NCBI GenBank assembly: GCA_910591455.2
Contig: OU342821.1
Span: 14,633,787 to 14,697,786, forward strand
Direction: 5' to 3'
DNA from: Pholis gunnellus
Taxonomy: Eukaryota > Chordata > Actinopteri > Perciformes > Pholidae
Length of the DNA stretch: 64,000 nt
Both the position numbers and the translations under genes were made by a program. The notes beneath the pieces are model-generated. The model was not told the DNA's origin. It saw only the letters and a program-made list of their open reading frames with translations, and searched no databases. Of this stretch, positions 52,589 to 61,558 are shown piece by piece. Each line of letters begins with the position of its first letter. Position 1 is the first letter of the stretch.

Positions 52589-54523
52589 TATGTATGTATG
52601 GAGAGATCACGTCAACCAATCTGAAGTGCATTCGATTTTTTTGCATGATTCTGAAGGTAAATATTCTTAGTATAAAAAAAATATATAAATTTTGATCATG
52701 AGCATGTTTAAAGTAGCTGCACATAGCTTTAAAACATAAAGTGTAAAATCAGATAAAGTGAACGTCAGAGTGTAACAGCTCAGCTGATCTCTACTCAGTT
52801 CTTGCCTGCATCTATACTTCCTGTGAAGACTAATCAAAGGAGCGAGAGGTCAAGGAAGGGGCTGCGATTTATATACATTTATATTATGAACATCATTTAA
52901 TCTTTAACAGAATGGCATGGTAGAAGGGTTGTGGAAAGTAGGTTTGGTTTCATCTTTTCCACCCGTCACCGTTACCTTCAGGCCCTTTCTGTTTCTGCTC
53001 CACCTCCTTGCGGTACTCCTCCATGTCCTGGTCGGTGAGCTTGTTGAAGGGGTTGGGACCCTGCTTGTTGATGATCACCCTGGGCTGGTACTCCTTTTCG
53101 ATGATGGCCTTGGACGCGGTCACTAGCTCCCCCTTCAGGACACACAGAAGGAAGGCAGAGCGAGAGAGACGAGAGGTCAAGGGAACAGTTACTGCAGGTA
53201 ACACGAGGAAGGATTTATTTAATTAAAAACTAGCTGCATCAAATACTACTATATCAAATACTGGCAGAAGATGGACTGGATTATCAGATTAGAGACACTT
53301 TACACACATAACTATTATGCAGCATGAGCAGAAGTATCAGACAGAGGTGAACACGTGTATGTCTTCAGAGCACAAGTCGGCGGCCGTTTCAAAATTCAAG
53401 AAGCACAGAAACGTTACGACGTCAAATAACAGGTTACTTCTTATTAAATTAGGAATAAGCAACTGTTTCCGGTTCTTATTTCATACAATACACAGCTACA
53501 TAAAAGCCAAGCGCAGATTTGAGGAAGAGTTCAAGCCGACTCAATCCCAAATCACCAGGAAATAGTCGAGGTAATCAACAGCAATAGTTATGTTCTTAAA
53601 AAGTTGTATTATGTTTTTCCTGTATAATACATGCAATAAAAAGACCACCATCACTGGATCTAATACCTGCCCTCTTCACTGCACACTTCAACTTGAAACA
53701 ATACGTTTACAATTTCTTTTTTTTTTTAAATGCAGAAAATCTCTGCAGACAGACTCATGACAGCAATCCTTCTTAAGGATTGTATCCGGCTCAAAAAAAC
53801 AACCAAAAATACATGAATTGAACTGTATCCCAACATCTCAGAGTGTATAAACATGTAGTGTAGGAAAGACTTGGTCACATGACCACAAAACGGCCTCTCC
53901 ATGAGTCTGTCTGCAGGCTCAGAGGAATGACTGGAGGAGGATGGGAAGTGCAGGTGAATGGTATTTGTGACTGGAGCAGCAAGTACCTTTCTAATTGATT
54001 TAGCAGGACTATAGGACCCCTCGGACACATCGAGGCCATCAATAGTGTCTGTGCAGTCAGACAGAGGGGCGTCCTGCAATAGTAAACCCAGTGAGGAGGG
54101 GGGGGCAGCACAACCCAGCTCTTAAACACCAGCACATTCATATCAGCAGTCTGTCAGGCAGGCAGGCATGAATGTGTGCAGACTTTCAGAAAACGTACCG
54201 CCTTCCACACACACACACACACACAAAAAGGTGGAAAGAGTACTCCGATATCAAGTACAAATACTATTATCTAAGTAATCCTAAAGCCACTACTTCGAAA
54301 GAGCCAATTTGTCAACCTGACCGTGACCATTTCAATACAAACACACACTTAGAAATCTCCCAAATGTAACGTTTGGAGAGATTAGCTTTCAGAAAAGACC
54401 TCAAAGTGAAAACGTCCTCTTGGTTATAGAATTAAAAAAAAATAAAGGAAACTGTAGGCTTTTCTGCAAGTAGCTGCATATTTTGCGTTTGTTATGATTA
54501 GTTACTTTCCACCTCTGCATACA

Positions 54524-54570
<47 letters not shown>

Positions 54571-57500
54571 TACCATACAGACACACACAAGTATCGGACA
54601 TGCATGCAGAGAGAGATGGTTCTGGGAAGTGATGCGGGGCTGTGGAAAGCATTGCAGCGATTGGGACAAATAGCCAAGACCATGCATTGTAATGCATCCA
54701 CACAGGGGAGAGCTACACTGTTCATACAGAACAACAATCAAGGACTCCTTTGGCCCTTTAACACTCTTTAAAACGTGTTAACAGCTCTGTGTTACTTTGT
54801 CCGGCTCCTCATGGGGTTTGGATGTCCAGGAAGCTTTGCAAGTGGAAAACGTGAGCTAAGGGCTGCCCAGCCAAGGGAGAGCAAACCATGCAAACTGAAC
54901 CCAAGAGGAAAATTATAAGCAATTTTCCCATTTGTTGCATGCACAGAAGTAAAAGTGTATTAGACTGTAGCGGGGCTCTTGTAAAATATTGCAAGAGACC
55001 AGTCTGCCAATGCTGAGTCGATAACAGCATCGACTATAAACTACAGAAAAGCTAAATAAATAAAATTCAAAAGAAGAGATGAATGAGAGAAAATAAACTG
55101 TGTATGATTATGGACACGACCTGAGCTGGCAGTGCGAGGTTACCTCTCCTAAAGCACTACTCACCTGCCAGATAGACAATCTCTGTGGTCAAAGAATAAT
55201 GTGACAGTTACAAAGTCACTCCGTGCTCTGGAACACGACATGGAGGACACGGTTTGTTCTCCGTTATTAGCGGTTGATTTAAGTTACTCCTTCAGAGGCT
55301 GATCGCACAACTTCAAGCACAATATTCACACTTTTCAGCACTTCGGTTTAAGGGGTGAATCCTGACCTGGACAGTATATATATTATATATATTTATAATT
55401 GAATGTATTTTAAGTAAATACAAGAGACTAAACAAGTATTCTTGTGGGTACGAGACCTGTTTAAGTCCAGGTCAGGATGGCTGGAGCGGCGAGGGCTTCA
55501 TGTGCAGAACTTATAGACTGACCTGGTTGAAGTTACGATCCACTACGGAGCCGGCACACAGAACCTGGGACTGGGGCCCTGCTGTCTTTATGTCCTGCAG
55601 GTTCTGCTCCCGGATCTACAAAACAACAACATTATAAGTCATGCATAGTAACAGTAAACTTACAGTGCACCAGGAACATCAAACGGTCTTAAAAGGCAGT
55701 AAAAAAGGAGGCACATGTGATACCTTATTCCTCATTTCCAGGACATCCTTTGGGTTGGTGTTCATTGGGATGAACTGATTGGCTGTGGCAGCCTGGCGGA
55801 GTCCGTCCTCCTTTGACCACTGTGAACACCACATCAAAGTGTTAAAACGCTACGAAAACCAGATATCCTGGATGACTTAATATGCAAAGCACAAAAATAG
55901 ATTTAGACAAAATACTAAGCAGGCTTCACAATCATGCTGAACTGAAATGAACAAAGTTGGATGGCTGTAAAAAGGTTAATAAGTGAACCAATGATGATGT
56001 GATTAATTCGCACTAAATTTAGTGGTGGACTGTTCTAATACCTCTCTGATGCTTACTTATCAACCCATGATATCAGGCTGCACCTTCCCAGTAACGTGGG
56101 GCTCAAACACAGACTGGAGACGGGACGAAACTGTCTAAATGCAGAACATTAGGTTTGTCCTCGTACCGGATTGATCTTATATTCTGTGTGCGATTTAGAA
56201 ACTGTTGCATGGAGCTGAAATGTCGTAAAATGAAGAAGTCAAGAAAATGCTAGAAAACTATACACATGTCCCTGTGAGCATGATGCGCACAGGGACATGC
56301 GTGTTTATGCAATTTAAAATCTGTTTTAGTATTTACAGATTAAGCATACAGTATTATGTCACACGTATTAGCGGTATTCTGTGACTAACTTTTTAACGTT
56401 CATCCGTAGGAGTCAAAGCTAAAAACACAAGAGCGTGCTGGATGTAAAATGATCACGAGGAGTTGTGGTGATTTTTAAGTAAAGCTCAGGTGATGCTCAG
56501 TCAGAAACCGGTGAAAAGAACTCCCGCATGACGACAACTTAAGATGCAACACCTGAAGCCTATGAAAACCATTTGTCATCATCATTGATGTACCATTAGA
56601 AAACCAACAGAAGGACCACACTGAAGATCAACTGAGAACATCACAGAATGAGAATTAAAATGAAAAAAAAAAAAAGAAGGTAAAAGGGGGTGAGGGAGGG
56701 AGAAGTGAAGTGGGGGGGGTGAGGGCGGGTGACAGATGATGAGGCTGGCTTACGAAGCGAGAGTGGCAGTGAGGGGTGAGCTGGCATCACCAGAGTCATT
56801 TCCCAGGCTGATACACAACAACAAGGACGACAGAGATAAGAGAGAAACACACTCGGGGACACTCGCCCAACGTTGGGACAAACTGAGACAAAGAGTGGAT
56901 CTTTCCTGTAGCGGATGTGACCTTTTATCGTCTTGATGAATAGAAAAGAAAAAAAACCACTCCATCGACTTTTCTACTTTGTTTTTCTTAACCTGGTAAT
57001 GCTCAGCATGATTGGAGGGCAAAGAATAAGTCTTCACCCATTCCTTGCACCAAACTGAATGAGCAGCGGGTGAATATAGAAATCAAATCTTCAGCTTTCA
57101 TGCAACATATTTCTGTTGAACCTTTTTAAAAACTAGGCATGTTGTTCGCGGTGGAAAGCGTAAGCTCATGACGTCATTCCTGTGCTGGTCTTAAGCTGGT
57201 CTGCGCTAGATGAGGGAGGGTTTCTGGATGGAAGTAGCCGAGTATGAGATGAACATGTAAACGTGATATATACTCACTGAGAGAGAGTCTCACAACACAA
57301 CATTTCCTACTTTCCCAACAGGAGATAATCGATTCAAAAGTCAGGTCAAATTTCATCGCCTTCTCTGTTCTTTTTCCAAACAATTCCACTCATGCAGGTC
57401 TTAAAAAAAAAGGTGTTTAAACCAGTTTCAGAATAAAACTAAAACCAGAAAAAATGAATAAAGTAGAGGAAACGGAGAAGTACAACTGGGTGCAGTTGAA

Positions 57501-60500
57501 GGTGTTTGAGGAAAATAAAAATTAGAAAAGCAGGCTGCATAACTCTTTTGCGAAGGAAATTTAGTTTAACACATTTCTTTTTTTTTCTTATCAAATGTTT
57601 ATTCTGGCGATTAAAGATTCTCAGTTAGAGACATGCTACCTCCCTCTTTTACGCTGGCAACGTAAATCTAAAAAAATAACACTTATACTCAAATCTCACT
57701 GTACTTTTGTACATTTTTCTCAAATCATGTTTGAGCAACAAAGCTAACAAAAGCTAACTTCAAGATGCAAAGACTAAACCTAAGAGAGCTGCTGCGGGGC
57801 GGTGAGCTAAAAGGGTGGTTAGCAGCGACGTCGCCGTGTGCCTCGCCACATTCACCTGCCCACGTGAGGGACTCATGCCACACCCCTGCTGCTCGCTCCT
57901 CTGGGAAAAACATCAACACAAACAATGCATTTCACTAATACACATGCAGTGGGGCATGCTTTGGGGAGGCTGGCCCGGCATCATGAAGCAATTAGGAGAC
58001 CAGAAGGGAAACGGAGGGCGGACAAATACTCACAGCTATGCTACGGAGGATTTAACAGAGCAGAGTTTAGAAAGGTGGGTTAATAGGACATCTGCAGTGC
58101 TTAAAGTGAGCCTAAAAAAAAGGCTCATTAACAGTTTTAGCTTTGTGCTACACTTTTACTCCTCACTGTCCCCTGAACCTCAGGATGCCGACCACCTGCC
58201 CGTTTCCACCAACAAGGTAGCTGTAACATCGGTACTATGAACAATAAGGTAGGCACAGACCAAGCAGTTGGTTATACAGCTTGGCACGCAGACACCAGAC
58301 GAGAGAGACTGCAGCAAGGGTTTGACGTGATCGTGTGTTATGTTCGTCCACACCTTAGGCTTCGACTTGGGGCTGCTGCCGTCGGGCCCGTCCTCGCAGG
58401 GCTCGTCGGGCCGGCTGCCGGCATTGACCCAGCGGGTCTTGTCGCGCTGGCCGCGCTGGAAGCTCTGCTTCAGCGGGGAGCGAGCGCCTGAGTCGCTGTC
58501 CTCCCCGTATGAGTAGCCACCGTGGCCGGGGGCAGCGTTCTCCGCGTCGCTGTACTTTTTAGCTTTGTCGCGCAATGCCGGGCAGCGGTAAGGGTAGCCC
58601 GTCCTGTAGCCCTGGGACACAGGAAGACAAACAACAACAGGGTTAAGCCATCACATCCAAGTGATCAAAGGATGAAGAAGTCCCAATTCCCCCCTTTTTC
58701 TTTGTACTTACCAAGTTGTCGAGCATTCTCATGAAAGCCTCAAACTCCTGCTCCCCGACTTGCCACTTCGGGTATGCGGACGACCCGTCGCTTGCTGGCT
58801 CTGGGACCCGCGAGCGTGCCTTGTATTTCGTTGGGTCCAGCAACACCAGATTATCCGGCCCTCCAGCGCTGGCCAGCGTTCTCACCTGAAAGAAATTGGG
58901 AGGGATACCGAGGGAAAGAAAAACCCCACAGACGGAGCCAGAACGAAGAAAAGGAAAAATAAAATGTGGACATGAGGACGCACACGGACATCAACATGGA
59001 GGAAAGATGGAACACGTATAAATAAAAAAAAAATGTGGAGAGACAAGGGACAAAGACAATTGTTATGAAAAATGCAGACAGACACACGGTGGCAAATATA
59101 ACAACCCAAATGGAAATAAATGGCTCTTCGCATCAAACCACAATGAGAGCAAAGAGACAATACTTGAGATTCTTTGACATCAATAAATGCCTGATGTGCT
59201 TTACGGCGTGCTCGTCAACGTGCGTCCTACCTGGATCTCACAGGCGGTGACCAGATTGTGCATGTAATAGAAAGCTTCCTCCACTGTTGCGCCTACAGTA
59301 ACCAAGCCGTGGTTCCTCAGGATGAACACCTGAAAGACGGGAACAATTTAAATAAAAGTACCATTTATCTTCATTTCATTTTCACATTGAGACACGCTCG
59401 TGCGTTTACCTTGCTAGTAGGCCCAAGGTCCCTCTTGATGATAATATTTTCATCCTCGTCCACCAGTATGCCGTGGTAGTCGTGATAGGTCACCTCACCC
59501 AGGGACAGTGCCTCAGGCGAGATGGGCAACAGGCCACATTTCATAGCAGACACCTGCAACCAAACACACAACACATGGCGTTAAGACTACCGTGTCCAGG
59601 TCCGCGTTTACGTTGGGTGTAATTACTTTGTATACACCGTCCCTTACCGCGGTGCCCGCAGCCGTGTGTATGTGCACGACGCACTTGACGTCGGGCCGTG
59701 CGGCGTAGATGGCACTGTGGAGATTGAAGCCGGCCAGGTTGACCCCGAGATTGGTGCTTCCCCGGTCAACTATCTCACCTTGAAAGTTCACCTTCACCTG
59801 GAGAGCCGGGCAGACAACGAGGGGTTACCCAGTGTAATGAGAAGTAAGCTAAATCTTCACAGAAATCCCTGATAGGAAAGTAAAAAGAGAAACTTAAGAA
59901 AAGACACTCTGTTTATAATAGAGATCAGCACATGTTCTCACCAGACTGGAGGCAGTGACTTCACTGTACAGCAGCCCAAAGGGGATGATTAGGAAGCGGT
60001 CCTCGTCTGAGTTCACCTTGACCTAAAGAGGACCAGAAGTCAGTCGCATTAGGTTACAGTGTTACCGTTCTAAAGCCCGCCCTCTTCCAAACATCCAAAT
60101 CAGACCACCTCGTATTGTACATGTACAATTTAACCTATACGTGTATAGGTTTGTTAGTTAGGCCCAATATGAACATATCTTTACTGCTGGATGACAAACT
60201 CAGTTCAAAACATCCGGTTGCATGATAGAGATAGAAGCCCATCTTACTGTGAGGTGGTTGAAGATGAGCTCGGACCAGCCGAACAAGTCGGCGAGCCGAT
60301 AAAAGGCGGCCAGCTTGCAGCGGTGCTGCTTCTCGCCCTTGTCGTAGGAAATAGAGTCCGAGCCGCGCAGATCATTCACTGGAGTCACCATTCCCAAACC
60401 TGAGGAGGAGGAGACGCGGTCAGACACAACTGATTCTGATTCCTTACCAGATAATAACAATTAGATAAGAGTCTGCCTATTGGACTCTTTGTCCCAAAAA

Positions 60501-60564
60501 TTAACTTTGGCATATGCTGCATTACTCATTGTGAGCACAGATGGAGCAGGGCTGAGGTCACACA

Positions 60565-60624
<60 letters not shown>

Positions 60625-61024
60625 TTACTCATGTTGAGCGACGCCATGCCTCCCTGTGGAGCAGCTGGATACATGGAAGGCATGCTGGTGTTCATGAAGT
60701 CTGCGATCTGCTGCAGAGCCAGCAGGCTGGTGGGCGTCTTCCCCTTTTGCAGCTGATCCTGGATCATCGTCTCCAGCTCATCGCAGAATGCCTGCAGACA
60801 GAAACACAGGAAAATGTTAAAGACAAAAAAATAAATATAGATATATATATATTTATTGAGAGGCATTCCTCTCTTGTATAACATAATACAGTTCAACAGG
60901 ACTGTTGTATTAGACTGTATTAGGTTAGCACACAGAATAAACCCTGACTGGAGCTCAACACAGTAAAATGCTCATTTTAAAGCACCACTCTGGGCTTTTT
61001 TCAGGACTTGAGTACATCAGTGCT

Positions 61025-61121
<97 letters not shown>

Positions 61122-61544
61122 GCCTTTAAACAGAGCTGTTCTCTGTCCGGAGTATTCAGCAGCTCACAGACAGACTGTTGATGAAAACTGGATCCATCAT
61201 GTGATGTTGAGGAAGCTGCTGCCTTTCCACTAAAAAAGAGCCTATTCATGTGTTGCCACAGTATTTTGTCAGTTAAAGTAGTGGCTGTAGGGTAAATGTA
61301 GTGCATGCCACTGAATGTGAATATATTCGGCGTGTCCGTTCCCACTGACCGGGCTCTGCAGGATCATGGAGACCCTCTTCCTCTGCTCCATCATGTTGAA
61401 GTCCTGCCGCAGGTCGGGCGCCATGTTCCTCTCCCTCTGGTACTCCGGGCTGCTCTCATCCACCCGGTCGAAGTACCGCTCCTTGTGGGGGGCTGTGGTG
61501 GGCGGGGGCGCCGTCACCACGCCGGCACCTGAGTCGCCGTTCAT
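47999..61544 (-). CDS. add1: alpha-adducin, 711 aa constitutive form, 14 coding exons
   Basis: Constitutive exons in transcript order: 61544-61350, 60791-60629, 60399-60248, 60022-59942, 59797-59648, 59553-59410, 59329-59231, 58885-58712, 58611-58354, 55819-55724, 55615-55523, 53132-52976, 51346-51248, 48273-47999. They sum to 2136 nt in frame. Adducin caps fast-growing actin ends and recruits spectrin to them in the cortical skeleton. The N-terminus MNGDSGAGVV and APHKERYFDRVDE match alpha-adducin. Residues about 120-350 form the class II aldolase-like head (DLRGSDSISYDKGEK, FLIIPFGLLYSEVTASSL, DRGSTNLGVN, CVVHIHTAAGTA, SPEALSLGEVTYHDYHGIL). Neck and tail follow (GELVTASKAIIEKEYQP). The C-terminus is the MARCKS-related lysine cluster, KSPSKKKKKFRTPSFLKK, ending TDS; Ser700 in RTPSF corresponds to the PKC/PKA site Ser726 of human. 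Human is 737 aa. The acceptor 14 nt before the ATG implies an upstream untranslated exon. Three optional segments are listed separately. Confidence 0.95.
51929..51952. repeat. G24 homopolymer in an add1 intron
   Basis: Twenty-four consecutive G on the plus strand, which is a C run in the add1 transcript, in the intron between the 345-nt cassette and exon 51346-51248. Length may be unreliable in an assembly. Confidence 0.85.
52155..52499 (-). other. add1: candidate 345-nt cassette exon of add1 (115 aa)
   Basis: It lies in the intron between exons 53132-52976 and 51346-51248. The acceptor is 'gacttcacag' just above 52499 and the donor is CTCCAG/gtacac below 52155. It enters and leaves in phase 1, exactly as both neighbours require, so inclusion adds 115 residues (711 to 826 aa) with no frameshift. 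The peptide starts VQGRDHSKEGSASG, is rich in Ser, Pro, Ala and Glu, and carries near its end SPHKEFHCAVLRALSKEPS, which could form a short helix. I do not know a counterpart in human ADD1. The frame stays open past the donor, and the opposite strand is also open for 141 codons, so openness alone is weak evidence; matching phase and splice sites are the main support. Confidence 0.6.
52511..52600. repeat. long TG repeat (CA in the add1 transcript) beside the cassette acceptor
   Basis: The tract lies 11-100 nt upstream of the 52499 acceptor on the minus strand, taking the place of a usual pyrimidine tract. Its distal end decays into TATG units. Confidence 0.95.
53987..54073 (-). other. add1: candidate 87-nt cassette exon of add1 (29 aa)
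   Basis: It lies in the intron between exons 55615-55523 and 53132-52976, bounded by 'ctattgcag' and GAAAG/gtactt. Both neighbours meet at phase 0 and this exon is 29 whole codons. The peptide begins DAPLSDCTDTIDGLDVSE and ends YSPAKSIRK, polar and likely unstructured with possible phosphosites. The composition is protein-like and unlike the flanking intron. I half remember a similar SDCT...SPAKS insert in vertebrate adducins but cannot confirm it. Confidence 0.65.
54525..54569. repeat. CA microsatellite
   Basis: About 22 CA units in the add1 intron; a shorter run lies at 54206-54225. Confidence 0.9.
56265..56299. repeat. 12-bp hairpin in an add1 intron
   Basis: Arms CATGTCCCTGTG and CACAGGGACATG are exact reverse complements around an 11-nt loop. 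The arms are nearly those of the hairpin at 34432-34462. Confidence 0.85.
58261..58353 (-). other. add1: alternative-donor extension of an add1 exon (31 aa)
   Basis: Exon 58611-58354 ends at a GTGTGG donor after SPKSKPK. The frame continues for exactly 93 nt to a second donor, TGCTTG/gtctgt. The added peptide starts VWTNITHDHVKPLLQ and ends VPSCITNCL. From memory this is the same insert, at the same place and of the same 31-residue length, as in the long isoforms of human alpha-adducin. Confidence 0.8.
60565..60620. repeat. CA repeat (UG in the add1 transcript) next to an exon donor
   Basis: On the minus strand the TG run starts 8 nt after the GTAAGC donor that ends exon 60791-60629. Confidence 0.95.
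61028..61118. repeat. long pure CA microsatellite (UG in the add1 transcript)
   Basis: About 45 uninterrupted units in the first coding intron of add1. Confidence 0.95.
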
Positions 61545-61558
61545 CCTGCGCTGGCCTC
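61545..61558 (-). other. add1: 5' UTR start of the add1 ATG exon
   Basis: The acceptor 'ccctctctttacag' lies just above 61558, leaving 14 untranslated nt before the ATG. At least one upstream untranslated exon is therefore expected at higher coordinates, inside or beyond the window. Confidence 0.6.

Noticed and set aside
52199..52624. 141-codon plus-strand frame
   Set aside because: It runs into the TG repeat and is antisense to the candidate add1 cassette; no promoter or domain is seen.
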